This document shows positions 23,432 through 36,254 of a stretch of DNA of 64,000 nt, piece by piece. Under the pieces are notes generated by a model. It saw nothing but the letters and a program-made list of their open reading frames with translations, made no database searches and was not told the origin of the DNA. The stretch comes from Ridgeia piscesae (lineage: Eukaryota; Annelida; Polychaeta; Sabellida; Siboglinidae). The stretch's first letter is position 1. Every line of letters begins with the position of its first letter. Both the position numbers and the translations under genes were made by a program. The stretch is taken from the NCBI GenBank assembly GCA_025642075.2, contig JAODUO010000419.1, positions 567,001 through 631,000 of the forward strand, in the 5' to 3' direction.

Positions 23432-23680
23432 ACGGATTTGGATATAAAACAAGACCCCGGAGACTAACGGAGGTTCCTATGTCGCAATAGCTATCGTGGA
23501 TTCTTCAAGTGACGACGGATTTAGAAATAAAACAAGACCCCGGAAATTAACGGAAGTTCCGATGCCGCAATAAGTATAGCGGATCCTGCAAGTGACAACG
23601 AATTTGGATACAAAACAATACCCCGGAGATTAACGGAAGTTGCGATGCTGCAATAGTTACCGAGGATCCCGGCAGTGTCT
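23432..23680. repeat. 83-bp direct repeat, about 3 copies, upstream of the transporter ATG
   Basis: ACGRATTTGGATA...AAAACAA.ACCCCGGA.A.TAACGGA recurs at 23432, 23515 and 23598 with exact 83-bp spacing. It ends about 30 bp before the start codon, so it lies in the 5' UTR or core promoter. Confidence 0.88.
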
Positions 23681-23711
23681 AGACCTAGAGTCACCCGCCT
23701 TACTGTCGGCC

Positions 23712-26700
23712 ATGGTGCTTCAGACCACGACTCCACCACACGTCGAGCGTCCGACCCGAGTCATGGCTGACACCGACACTCCGACACGGCAAGATGGCGG
23801 AACGAAGCGACTTTGTAGCGCGAGCGACGGCGGCGACTTGGTGGAGGACGCGAGCAGCGCGAGCTGCTCCGACACGGCGCTGTCTGACGTGTCGAGCGCG
23901 AGCGGGTCGGACCTCAAGGACGGCAGCAAGAGCGACGAGTTGCCTCCGCCGGCGATACGTCGCGCTGACTACCCGGACGTCGGCTGGGGCTGGCTGATGT
24001 GCGGCGCGGCGTTTGTTGCCCAGTTCGTGTGCCACGGCTTCCAGCTCGCCAGTGGAATGATGCATGGTGGGATACAAGGGCACGTCAACGTCACAGCAAC
24101 GCAGTCAGGTGAGGCAGGAACACGTATACGCGGTGTCAATTGATCGAGTAAAATATTAAATGAATGCCATTGATATTTTATAAAGTAAAGTAAAAATAAA
24201 AGTAAGTTCTTATATACCGCAGTATCCAATCCTCAGGATTGCTCAAAGCGCTTTAGACTTTAGTTCCCTGACAGACCTGGTTGATCAAACACCGTCTCGG
24301 CTTCTCTGGCAATAGCAGAGCGGAGATCTACAACCTCTCAAGTAGAACCCCTCGCCGAAACTACGAAGGTTGGATATTATCGGCATAGGCCTCATCTACT
24401 ATGGAAGGGGAGGAAATTACGATGATTGGGAATGGGAAGTTGACAACTTGAAACACAGATAGTGTACTAATTTAGGCAAACGTATATTTTACATTCTTCG
24501 TGTAATCGATTTAGTGATACACGTTGTATCGCCCATTTGCAAAAGCAGACTTTGCACGTTGGTACATTGTATCATCAATTGGCAAAAGCAGACCTTGCAC
24601 GTTGGTACGTTGTATCATCCATTGGCAAAAGCAGACTTTGCACGTTGGTACGTTGTATCATCAATTGGCAAAAGCAGACTTTGCACGTTGGTACGTTGTA
24701 TCATCCATTGGCAAAAGCAGACTTTGCACGTTGGTACGTTGTATCATCCATTGGCAAAAGCAGACTTTGCACGTTGGTACGTTGTATCATCCATTGGCAA
24801 AAGCAGACTTTGCACGTTGGTACGTTGTATCATCCATTGGCAAAAGCAGACTTTGCACGTTGGTACGTTGTATCATCCATTGGCAAAAGCAGACTTTGCA
24901 CGTTGGTAGGAACCGATGCAGCGGTTCGTTAGCTTCACCAATGAATACACCAGGTGACGCTACGTTACATATCACCGCTCCCGACAATTCAACCTCCTGC
25001 CTTTTACAGTGTTGTCATTACAGACCCATGTTTCGGTTCATGACAGTCACACGTGACCGCCGAGGGGACGGAGAGGTTGGTGTAACGAACTCTTCGACCA
25101 TGTCGTGCTTTGGTAACTAGGTAGATCGGCTTACAATATCGAAGTGTTTGCCAGAACCGACATCGACTGAAACACACTCAGGTGACGATGTAGCGCTTAC
25201 ATTTTTCCGGCGTTATAAACGATCCGGTTGACGTATCTGCGCATGCGCGATATATGCAAAATCATCACTGTGCAGCGAAAAGACAAAGTATTTATGGTAT
25301 AAATACTACGGGTTGTTCGTTAGGATGTATATAACCTCTCAGCAAGGTTACTTGTCGCAAATTAACACGAGGCAAACAAGTTTTGAGGCATATTTTGAGA
25401 GCAAGCGTAAATCACGTGATTGTAGTGCGCCATAATCCGTGACAGTGATTTATGAAAAACGTAATATTTAACGACATTTTAAGAAACTCTTCACAGTAAT
25501 CATCACAGGAGGTTTAACGAACAGCTCGTGGCATTTATACCGAAAATGCTTTGTTGTTTCGCTGGATCTTGATGATTTTACATTTATTGCGCATGCGCAG
25601 AAACGTCAACCGGAACGTTTTTAACGAACGGAAAAATGTAAGCGCGACAACGGTCCAATACTGATTTAATCCAGCACGTCTAGAATGGGTATCACTTTCA
25701 TTTTATCCTCGAACGGTCAACGCAGTACGCGCAGTATGCGACGTTATGCAAAAGGACGCCGATTCCTTAATGCTAGGAATCGTATATTAGAACTAATGCC
25801 CACTTGTTTGACCACAACGATGGTCACGCACTCCTGACCAATTCACGACGTTTAGCAGCACTGCGATCTGTTTCTGTCTTTCTTCCTTCAGCCGTGTGAT
25901 GTTTTAGTAGACTTAGCTGCTTTTGCAGTCATCATTTAGGGCCAATTCCACTGGATATAACATCCCTAATACGATCTGGGGAATGGAGCACCACAGAAGA
26001 AAGTGTTGACGAACAATTTGCTTCACCGTCTGAATACATCATTTGATGCTGGGTAGTAGGGAACAAGTCGGTATGTTTGATTCGGTATACATATTGTTAT
26101 GTATTATATATTATATATCCAGGGAGATATTGAATTTGTGCACGACGTAACCACCTCTAGAAGATGACAAAAACAAGCAACCCCAGAGTGATGTACACTT
26201 GTAGTTTCTTATCCACAAGGTATGATCACGCTAACTGTAAATACGTCAGTCGACGTCTTTGTTCTTTATTGTACAAAGCGTTAGCGCACGACAATTGGGA
26301 GACTTCACGAGATCATAACAAAAAGCAACCATTATATATCGTAATATTTAATACCGACGCCGTGTCACGCAAGACAAGTTTTCGGGACGTACCAGCGAAA
26401 GTGACGTCCTTGTGTTGACTATTTTGTTATACAAGATCCTTGTTAACTAATTCATTTTAAAGAACAGACCAGGACTTATGAGCGCAGAAGAGTGCTGGTG
26501 AAACAGTCCTAGCGTCCTTTGTAGGGATTTCTCTACGGGCGGTGGCAAATGCAACACAACAGCGGAGTGTCCGAGATCCTCGGGCTTACAGTAGGACTTA
26601 CTGTAAGTCGTGGTTGTTCGTTGGCAACATCAGCGCCGAATTAGTATTAAGCCTACTGAGAGTGTCAGCTCAGTCGACTTCCGACCGACAATGGCCTCCA

Positions 26701-27240
26701 ACGGCTTGTGGGCGGCGCGTAGTCAACGTGAGGGAACCTCTGGCGCCGATCTAGACCACCGTTGCTGTACCAGGGACTGAATCCGTAGGCACGGAACACA
26801 TCTACTTGACATGCTGCGGTAGGCATCAGAACTGTGATGACATAACGACATCCTGGCGCTGAGACGGCTGGCTGACGTCCGCAGCGGATGGTGGGAACTC
26901 TGCGAGGACTGACTGCGACATGAAGATGTCCCCAGACGTCTGTGTGTCGCGCAGACAATGACCTCTTTCCTGGGATTGTCACTTATAAAGCGTGCCGAAG
27001 AATGGTATCTATTTACGTTCGAGTTGGCCTCGCTTTCACAATGATATTCTTCATCCCTTGGGCATCTATGAGAATGTAATTTTGTTGGCCATGTTTCGCT
27101 AGCGGCATCATATATCGGCCAATTCAGTTGTTTATAACGGTAGGCGAGCTTCGTCAAATGGTAACATTTGCACGTACTGTGTACGTGTGCCGATAGGCTG
27201 TGCTCTCTCTCATTCTCTGCTCTCTGCTCTCTGCTCTCTC

Positions 27241-27285
<45 letters not shown>

Positions 27286-27286
27286 G

Positions 27287-27326
<40 letters not shown>

Positions 27327-28383
27327 TCTGTATCTCTCTCTCCTCCCCCTCTCTCTCCCTCCCTCCCCCCTCTCTGTTTCTTTCTCTCCTCCCTCCTTCT
27401 CTCTCTTCTAGCTCTGACTCTCTTTTGTAGCTATCTCTCTTCCCTCCCCCCCTCTCTTTTACACTAATTCACGCACTCTTTTTTTGTATTCTCTCCTCCC
27501 ATCCGTCTCTCTCTCACTCTCTCCTCCTCCTATCTCTCTCTCCCTCCCCCTCTCTCCCTTCCCCTCTCTTTGTTTCTTCTCTCCCTCCTCTCCCCTTCTC
27601 TCTCTTCTCTTCTCTCTCTTCCTCCCTCTCTCTCTCCCTCTCTTTCTCCTCTCCTTCCCCGTCTCTCTCTCCTCTCCCTCCCTCTCTCTCTCCCTCCCCC
27701 TCTCTCTCCCTCCCCCTCTCTCTCTCCGTCTCCAACAACTCTTACTCATTCTCAGCTCCAGCCACTGACTGAGTCACGCACTGCCCAGTCACTCTACAAG
27801 ACAATTCGAGTGCAGCAACCTACGCATATTGTTTATAAATACAACAGCTTCGTATCAAACCTACTGCGCGCTAGACACCGGTCAATGCGATGTTTCTCTT
27901 TAATGACATTATTAATTAAGGACTCTGACTTGTTTGGATGGTGCATAATTGATCCGTGCTGCTGTCGTGGTCCATATAGGAAGCAGCCTGTGGTGAGGTC
28001 ACGACACATGACTTAGTTGTCGATAATGAAATGATGCTTTTTCTCATACCAGGTCGACGTAGGAAGCTGTGATGAGATCACCACAACGTGAAATAGTAGT
28101 GAATGTAGTCAGCGTCGGGTGTAACACCAGGTGTGGTGACCCATCTCTCTCCCGCCCAGTTTTTTATTTCGTGTTTCCTTTGAGATGTCGCTGACCTATG
28201 ACACAGTGCAGCTTGGAAAAAGAACTACACACGTACACAGTAAACGTGATTTGATGTGGCACATTACTGCACGTGACCGTGAACACCAAAAGTAAAGTTC
28301 ATATTTTCTATTTTATATACTAAAATCACAAATGGCAATCGTGCGAATACATCCACAACCCTGGATACTCCGCCAGTGATTCA

Positions 28384-28427
<44 letters not shown>

Positions 28428-29956
28428 CAAATGCAGAACGGACGCAGGCATACGCAGGCCGGAATCTGTAATGACCTCCGTTGTCTCAAACGACGGGTCT
28501 AGAAGCGTTGTGTAACTTGGACATTATTATATATCGTGCGTCGAGGTAAATGCGTGGTTGATAAAACAAGCACGACGCGTCTAGTGCTGTAGTAGTTAGC
28601 GCAAGCACGCTACACTCTTGCTCCTACAACTGCATCCCCCGAATATCCTAAGGAAAATGGATATAGGCGAGCCAGCTTTCCTGGTAAACACTCTATCCGC
28701 ATACATTAGTCTAACAAAGCCTCTTCACGAACGGATCCTGTCGCAAATCTCGGATGTCGCGGTGGTGGAATAGGGGATTTCATCTTTTCCTAAAACCTCC
28801 CAACTACACACTGAGGCAATCCATCAAAGAAATCTCTCACCTGGCATATCGCCTTGCGTACTCCGGAGAAAGCGTACGCCAATGGTATCGCTTGCTGAGA
28901 AGTTCCGGTGTTTTTTCTTCAGCCACAACCTCGTCAATTACAATACATTGCGACTGTCGGAAATCGACGGCTTAATTCGTCGTTGACCTGTAGGACGGGG
29001 GTCTGCACGCTTCTCACGGGTGACACAGCCACGACCCGAGAAGTCAGTTACGACATCCTCGCGGGTCAGTATCGCTGCAGCTTATTACGCCAATGTCAGC
29101 CAACAGTACCCCTGGCTGATCGCTTTGCTAAACTCTGAATTGTGCTCAGCCAATGAGATCGCCAACCAGATGTCTTGGTTGTGTTCAGGTCAGCTGTGAC
29201 CGTAATATTATGTTATAAATATGTTTCATATAATATAAGCACATTTCAGTTAATCGTGCAGCAATGATTATAATGCAAACGGTTAATTTTATATTGGAAT
29301 TTACATAAATTTGCGCGTATATTTTGCGGTGTTCTCACGGCTGACACAGTCGCCACTGGCGAAGTAAATGACTCGGCACACTTCCGTACTGGATAGTGGA
29401 TCCGCCAGGGCGAGTTTTGCTTGGCAAACAACCCTGGCTTGCGAGGATGAGTTACGGGTTTGATTCACCTAACTTCCAAACAATGCGTAGGTGATCAGCC
29501 AGGGGTACCGTGCACGTTCTCACGACCGCTGGGTTGCGAGGATGTCGTTCATTCGGAAGCAACAGTTGATCTGTGGGATGATCTCCGTCACATCGTGGTA
29601 AGTCGTTGATCTAACAGCGTATGTGTTACCTTTGTTGCAGTGTGGCTGGGATGCGGCAGCTACGCCACCTATCTGCTCGTGACGCCGTTAACCATCGCCG
29701 TGTGTCGTCACAAGAGTGCCCGGATGGTGGCCGTCGTGGGGGGCCTCATCTGCAGCGTTGGCTTCCTCCTTATGTCCTTGTCCACGAACTACGGGGAGCT
29801 GATATTTAGGTTGGTGTGACGTGTGATTAGGGGTTGTGCTGTGAAACTAAAATAGTAATAACAGCTAACAATCACTTACACGCAAATATCACATACTTGA
29901 AGGTATTATCCTGAGTTAGGCTCCTTCTAACTTATTGTGTGTGTGTGTGTGTGTGT

Positions 29957-30011
<55 letters not shown>

Positions 30012-33000
30012 CGTGCGTGCGTGCGTGCGTGTGTGTATGTGTGTGTGTTTGTGTGCGCGCGTGCGTGCGTGTGTGCGTGCGTGCGTGCGTGCATATCCGG
30101 AAGTGAGTGAATGTGCGAATGCACACGAGGTAACCTTACTTATGTTCTTACATACATACAACTGGCGAAATTGGTATCTGCTGTGTTCTAATGTGGCTTG
30201 TATTCCTATTACTGTCTGCCCGCAGCATGTGTATTGTTCTGGGAGTCGGCACCGCGGCGTCACTAGGTGGCGCTCACATGGCAGTGGCGACGTACAGCGA
30301 CCGCAGACGGGAGTGTGCCGAGATGTTAGCGTTGAGTGGAAGTGGCGTCGGCATGGCCCTGGCGGCCGTCACGGTCAAACAGATCATTGGGTGAGTTCAC
30401 ATAGCGACCAGTCGTTGCACTAGCCAGGGTGACGTAGGCGTCGTGAAATGGCGGATCCTTTGGTAGTTCTGCATCACTATCATTCTTTTTGGCGAGTTCA
30501 CGAAAGCAAGCGAGAGTCAGATAGCGATGTTATCGCTGAGCCACGCAGGGCGTAAAGTAAATTATGTTGAGCGTGTTTGTTTTTATATTACCCAATTTCA
30601 GTGGTCCATTTTCAGAAAAATCATTTGTCAGAGTCATTTGTTAAAACAAAAATGCGTGCCACCTTTAACTGGGCGGTCAAGGTCGTTTTGTTATGTTATA
30701 TCATTGCATGTGGAGTGACACCCACTTTTTTGGAGTGACACCCACACTTTGACCTTTACCGACTGGGAGTCATGCACCTGGCTCGTGTGTGGCGGTTAGT
30801 TAATTAGTTGGAGTTGGTAATAAAAGTTGTCTTATAGGTTGTCTCTGGACTGGTCTGATGATATGCACATACAATAACTTTACAGTCTACACCTGAAGAA
30901 TGCCAAGCGATTGAAGATTTTGGCCCTGGTTAAAATCTTTTTTTTAACACTTCTCTAACACAGTTACCTGGTTTGTGTCCATCTTTGTAAACTTAAGATG
31001 ACGGGAAGACTGATGGCTGAAGCGCATGCCACAAAAACTCTACTGATGCACTCTAGTTTACAACCTTCACCGATGTTAGCGTGGGTTACTGAAGAGGGAC
31101 GTGTTGCTCCACCAGGGCGATGGTGTGGGCGCGCGCTCTACAGAGCCTCGCTCTCATGTCGCTGCTCACTGTCGTCGCGGCCGCCTTCTACTGCACTGCT
31201 GACCTACATCGGCCTTCCGGTCACGTGATAGAGCACGTGACGAGCGAGAAGAAGCGACGCCGCTTCCGGTACTGGCGAAACTACGTGTTCGACACCAGAC
31301 CACTACGCATGCGTGTAGTCCATGTGCTGATGGCCGCTTCCGCTTTAACGGCATTTGGGACCTACGTTCCGTTTGCTCTACTGGTAAGATCTGAAACAAT
31401 TTGATGTGAGGGTGCCTGCTCCTGGGTTTTTCCATGTAGTCTTATGTTCTTATGATTACAACATGCACGTTGAAGGTTTACTGCCTGCCAATGTGTGTTT
31501 AGTTACTTTATTAAGCTCGGAACAATGTTCGCAATTTTAAACATTCCGCCTGCAACGCGTTCAAACGGTAGAGTAAAGAAAACATCCGTTTCAAAACAAA
31601 ATTGTTTGCCAATAATGCAGACGCGGACAGAATTATCGCAATACCCTTTGTCGTTGATATTTAACTTTCCCACGTTCTAGACAGCAGACTTCGCGTTACA
31701 AATTCCTACTGCTCGGCCAGTTCTAGGTAGTGGAGCTGGCACCCTCCCTTTAATCAAATATATATTCACAGCTGGATATAACTGTACATTTATACAGGTT
31801 AAGCGCAACACCAAATATCGAGAAAAAAACAAATTGGCTAGCCAAAGAAATGATCAAGAAATCTATGTCTGTATTCCCAATCCTTCTATAGGTCCTTTTA
31901 AGTAATGTTCTTATGCACTATCTGTGTCTTAATAAAGTTGCTGCATTACGGTGCTCAGTAAATGTCATCATAACGCAAGACGCTAGTTGAATTGAGACTG
32001 ACCGCTCCTGTCACAATAGCGGTTTTTGTCGACATACAAGCAACTTTCCTAACATCCAAAAACTGAACCAAAATATGAGCAATATCCCACAAAACACACT
32101 GATCACGTCAACATTTTATTACAGCCAATGGTCCTGGCACAGTCCGCCATCGACGCCGACATGACGTTACTGATCATGGTCCTCTTCGGCGTCTCACTCG
32201 CGTTCGGCTCCCTCCTCAACGGCATACTGACCATGCGCAGTAGCGCCAAGTGCATGATCGCGCGCCAGTACCTCTACCAGATGACGTCATGCGGCTGTGG
32301 CGTGCTGCTAATGCTGTTCACAATTGTGGAAGGCCTCAACGCGTCGATATTGTTTGTGTGTGGCTACGGCTTGTTGTGTGGGGGCCTGCTGTACAGTCTC
32401 AAGGTCTACATACTCGAGTTGGTCGGTCGGCAGCTTGCAGACGGTGCATGGGGAGCCGTCACACTCGCCCAAGCCCTGCCAACCCTGCTAGGCTCGCCCA
32501 TTGTCGGTAATACAACCGTTCGGCCAACTGGAACTTACCGATGTTTTACATTTTATATTCAACTATTTTCTATATTTAGTACAATCATAATCCATTTTTT
32601 TAATGAATAGCATATTCATATTGCTGCAGTTAGAAATTGGCCTTAGACTTTTACGCGTGCGCATTGCGAAATGGACAATGTGAATCCGCGTACAATCTCG
32701 AACCGTAACACCGGGTTCTAATTAATACGACGTTGCGTCTCATTCTTACCCCGTTTTACACGTTTTTACAACGTCATCACAATACATCATAAAAGGCATG
32801 AAAACGGTACACACGATGATTGCAAATTGTGTCTTACTGGTCTAAATGATGCTGAGAAATGTCTCGGCATGAGCCAATACCGGCGATTCGGCAAATGCTC
32901 AAAATAAGAGACACTTTATGATAATTATAGATGCCATTTTTATTTCATATTATGTAGCATGATGGAATATTAGAAGAACGCATTTTGTTATAGTTAAATG

Positions 33001-33858
33001 AGGCAAGAATGGAACAAAAAGCGCTAGTAACAAGCACTTGTAAGATTTTCCATTTTCTACTCGCCGTTAACCGCAACCTGTTAATATAATTTTAGAGCCA
33101 ATTTTGTCTGGTCTTGTTTTAGACAGACAAAACAGACAGCTTTTGATTATTTCAAAGATCGATTGTAATTTGCATATTTCCAATAGACCCTACGTAGTTT
33201 TACATGTCATGAATTTTAGAAATACCCTTTAGTTTTTGCAAGTTTCTGGACAATCCAATCAGGTGTGCTTTACTACTGACGGTATTTGGGCCAATCTCAT
33301 TAAAGTGAACCAGTCATCAAAAATGACAGCCAGACATGTGATTTCGTGGATGTTATATTATTACATATGTTCTAGAAAAAACATCCAGACTACGTCGTCT
33401 AATTGGTGCGTCGACGTTTGACTTTTCAGCGCATCTAAATGCTGCATCCGGCGGGCGGGAAGGCTTCGTGTTTGCCGGCGCGTGCATGGTGGCCGGCAGT
33501 GCCGTCTGCTTCCTGCTCCCGCTCGCCGCGAGACACCGCTCCAACTACAAGGTGCTCCAGCGCGCGCTGCAGGAACCACGGTGTGTAAGACACGCTGCCA
33601 TTGGCTGTTCATTTGTAACAGTTGTTCCAATTGGTGTTTGCTCGTGAAGTGTCTGCGGAAGTTATTGTTGTGACCGACACATTTGCAAGCGTGCGCAGTC
33701 GCACATGTATACACACACGTGCATGCGCACAAAATACACGTGTGCATGTGTGCATAGCTACCAGCAGGCAACAAACACACACACACACACACACACACCA
33801 CACGCACGCACGCACGCACCCCAGCCCACACACACAAACACACACACACACCACACGC

Positions 33859-33895
<37 letters not shown>

Positions 33896-34474
33896 ACACG
33901 CACACGCACACACACACGCACACACACACACACACACACATACACCACACGCACGCACGCACGCACGCACCCACACGCACGCACGCGCACACAGCCCCTT
34001 GCCTACATTAATGTCATATTCGTGTCACGTGTTTTGTCTAGACTCTACCAAGACGACATACTGATGCTCAACGCCGACGAAATCTCACCGAAACTGATGG
34101 AACTGAACGATGACCACAAATCAGACGACCACAAGTCAGACGACGACCACTGGTCTCAAATCGAGGCAATGCATCCCGTCCCGCATTCCACCAAAGTCGC
34201 CAACTTCCTCTTCCGGTCGAACGATGATCGCGACGAAAAGAAATGCCCGAACGAATGCGACAATGACATGCAAGTTGGAGGACGTCACACGTCTACATCC
34301 GGGCTACTCGCCACAGACGCGTGCGAAAACGAACTGGACCTGGGCGATCTGACAGACGCAGCATTCGTTGACGATTGTCGATACAATAAGAAATGTTGCG
34401 CAGCTTCCGGTCACAAATCAAAGGTTCGTCGATACAGGCTGTCCGAGACGAACACTAAAATGACAACAGTGTAA
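23712..34474 (+). CDS. SLC16/MCT-like major-facilitator transporter, seven coding exons
   Basis: Exons: 23712-24108, 29641-29809, 30226-30390, 31116-31383, 32125-32506, 33430-33580, 34042-34474. All have AG/GT borders and consistent phases, summing to 1965 nt (654 residues plus TAA). The start GCCATGG is the first in-frame ATG. Residues 1-85 are an acidic Ser-rich cytoplasmic leader. TM1 opens with DVGWGW (about 89-94), a variant of the MCT signature D-G-G-W-G-W. Exon 3 carries YSDRRRECAEMLALSGSGVG, the RR-x-x-A...SGSGVG block of the family. Exons 4-5 span the short basic central loop (KKRRRFRYWR) and TM7-10. Exon 6 gives GFVFAGACMVAG, the last helices. Exon 7 is a 144-residue acidic tail with DDHKSDDHKSDDDH. 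It should be a plasma-membrane proton-linked or facilitative carrier. The substrate cannot be read. Confidence 0.92.
24180..24420 (-). repeat. LINE/SINE 3'-tail-like repeat in transporter intron 1
   Basis: Contains TATATACCGCAGTATCCAAT and GCTCAAAGCGCTTTAGAC. A weaker relative (TATATACCATAGTATCCAGT) lies at about 45180-45220. The (A/T)-rich left side looks like a tail. The family was not identified. Confidence 0.35.
24526..24907. repeat. 43-bp minisatellite, about 9 copies
   Basis: The unit begins GTATCATCCATTGGCAAAAG and ends GCACGTTGGTACGTT. It lies in intron 1 of the SLC16-like gene. The 131-198 codon frames over it are artefacts of the near-perfect repeat. Confidence 0.96.
25189..25649 (+). 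mobile_element. Long-TIR MITE, copy 2 (transporter intron 1)
   Basis: Starts TGTAGCGCTTACATTTTTCC and ends GGAAAAATGTAAGCGCGACA. The whole length aligns with copy 3 (35262) in the same orientation and with copy 1 (4132) inverted. Shared interior motifs are GTATAAATACTACGGG, TTAGGATGTATATAACCT, AATTAACACGAGGCAAACAA and AAATCACGTGA. Confidence 0.88.
25650..27195. other. Transporter intron 1, no element recognised
   Basis: Unique sequence. Short frames at 26164-26418 and 26542-27157 show no family features. Confidence 0.35.
27202..27745. repeat. Polypyrimidine (CT)n/(CCTCT)n tract
   Basis: About 540 bp of C/T-biased sequence in transporter intron 1, interrupted near 27410-27500. Confidence 0.92.
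27746..29040. other. Transporter intron 1, including a (CACG)n run
   Basis: (CACG)n spans 28383-28429. Nothing else is supportable. Confidence 0.4.
29044..29556. mobile_element. Foldback element with about 85-bp inverted arms next to transporter exon 2
   Basis: The left arm (about 29048-29128) contains ACGACATCCTCGC and AGTACCCCTGGCTGATCGC. The right arm (about 29486-29554) is its inverse, containing GGTGATCAGCCAGGGGTACC and GCGAGGATGTCGTT. It ends about 85 bp before the exon 2 acceptor. Confidence 0.65.
29936..30092. repeat. (GT)n/(GTGC)n microsatellite in transporter intron 2
   Basis: About 65 bp of GT dinucleotides followed by GCGC and GTGC repeats. Intron 2 is only 416 bp, so the tract is over a third of it. 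Confidence 0.95.
32952..33070 (+). repeat. About 120-bp dispersed repeat, copy A (transporter intron 5)
   Basis: TATGTAGCATGATGGAATA through AAAAAGCGCTAGTAA to TTTTCTACTC.CCGTTAA matches 36133-36253 in direct orientation with scattered differences. The family is unknown. Confidence 0.75.
33775..33992. repeat. (CA)n/(CACG)n microsatellite just upstream of transporter exon 7
   Basis: About 215 bp of CA-rich repeat ending 50 bp before the exon 7 acceptor (GTTTTGTCTAG, 34031-34041). Confidence 0.95.
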
Positions 34475-34672
34475 ACGGTGCTGTAGACGCCTGACAGTCC
34501 AGGTGCCTGATGCATTGTGGGAACGGTCGTTGTGCCGACATACTTCCGGTTAACATTGTGTAAGTTCAGCAAAAGAGCGACGTCCGAAGTGCACATGCGT
34601 TCTACCATGGATATATCTCATATATGCTTCTGCAAACAACATAATTAAATCTTCGTAAGACAATTAGACAAA

Positions 34673-34734
<62 letters not shown>

Positions 34735-35261
34735 CGTGCGCGCGTGCGTGCGTGCGCGTACGTGCGTGCGCGTGCGTGTGTGTGCGTGCGTGTGTGTGTG
34801 CGTGTGTACGTGTGTGCGTGCGTGCGCGCGTGTGTGCGTGTATATGTATACGTGCGTAAGTGCGCATGTGCGTGCGTGCGAGCCTATGCTGAATATTTAT
34901 ATACATTTTCATAAAAATCTTTTATACTAATTCGACTAAATGCATGAAAGCTAAACACTACTAGTCATCTAATAGTGTTTTGCTGTCATATACAACAAAT
35001 GATGATGTCCGCCAATCATACAGTACAGGCCGACCGACGGACTAGAATATCAATGAAACCTGTCAAAGCAAACACGTAACGACTAAAACACGTCAATTGT
35101 GTTACATCAGTTCGAATGGCTGAGCTGTACGGTGAAGATATCCAAAGTGCCGTATATGACGAGCCTCCTTTGATCCCATGTCAAAGACCTTCGTACTTGC
35201 AACGACTGTCGCCTGGGGGTCGACACGGCCATGGTTTTAGGATAACTTCGCACCGTGCCGA
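34475..35261 (+). other. Transporter 3' UTR / downstream region with (TG)n
   Basis: (TG)n/(TGCG)n covers 34675-34865. The only poly(A)-signal-like site close to the stop is ATTAAA at about 34645. The true end is undetermined. Confidence 0.4.
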
Positions 35262-35734
35262 TGTAGCGCTTATATTTTCCCGGCATTAGAAACGTTCCGA
35301 TTGACGTTTCTGCGCACGCGCGGTACATGTAAAATCATCAATGTGCAGCGAAAAGACGAAGTATTTGTGGTATAAATACTACGGGATGTTCGTTAGGATG
35401 TATATAACCTATCAGCAAAGTTACTTGTCGCAAATTAACACGAGGCAAACAAGTTTTGAAGCATAGTTTGATAGCAAGCGTAAATCACGTGACTGTAGTG
35501 CGCCATAATCGGTGAAAGTGATTTATAAAAACGTAATATTTTATTGCATTGAGCGACATAATAAGAAAGAAACGCTTCACAGTAATCGACATAGGAGTGT
35601 TAACGAACAGCTCGTGACATTTATACCGAAAATGCTTTGTTGTTTCGCTGGACATTGATGAGTTTACATTTATTGCGCATGCGCAGAAACGTCAATCGGA
35701 ACGTTTTTAACGACCGGAAAATGTAAGCGCGACA
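35262..35734 (+). mobile_element. Long-TIR MITE, copy 3
   Basis: Starts TGTAGCGCTTATATTTTCCC and ends GGAAAATGTAAGCGCGACA. It is collinear with copy 2 (25189). It carries the short AAAATATTACGTTTTTATAA-type stretch and TGCATTGAGCGACAT that copy 2 has partly lost. Confidence 0.88.
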
Positions 35735-36132
35735 CCGCGTCTGCGAAGACTGTCGTGACTGGCTGCCTGGACGCGTGAATCAGGGACGAACGAGAATGTG
35801 TTTTACACAGCGAACGACTGCCATATATGATACGTAGCCTGTGTGGTTGAATTTACACTTTATTATTTCATATTAATAGAAATATGAAACATTCATAAAA
35901 ATGTGCAAACATATTTTATAATATTATTGCTTCCGTGTATTAAACTACTGTTTTGAGTAAACCATATTAACTTCCGTTTTATAGTAAACAAAACTAAACG
36001 TAACAATGTTAATTAATGTTACAATAATTATGATGTGTACTGTGGAGTAGATACCCAGAGAGTGAAAGCGAAAGAAGAAGAAGAGTGCGGTATAGAGTTC
36101 TTTGGGAGAGTTGCAAAGGGAGATTGTTTCAC

Positions 36133-36253
36133 GTTATGTAGCATGATGGAATACTAGAACAACGCATTTTGTTATAGCTAAAATGAGGCAAGAATGGAAT
36201 AAAAAGCGCTAGTAATAAGTACTCGGAGAGCTTTTTAATTTTCTACTCACCGT
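36133..36253 (+). repeat. About 120-bp dispersed repeat, copy B
   Basis: The direct partner of 32952-33070. See that entry for shared blocks. Confidence 0.75.
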
Positions 36254-36254
36254 T

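Noticed and set aside
24514..25120. 198-codon repeat frame in transporter intron 1
   Set aside because: Lies over the 43-bp minisatellite. All three plus-strand frames read through it.
28383..28429. CRISPR-like short repeat
   Set aside because: Plain (CACG)n microsatellite without spacers. The genome is animal.
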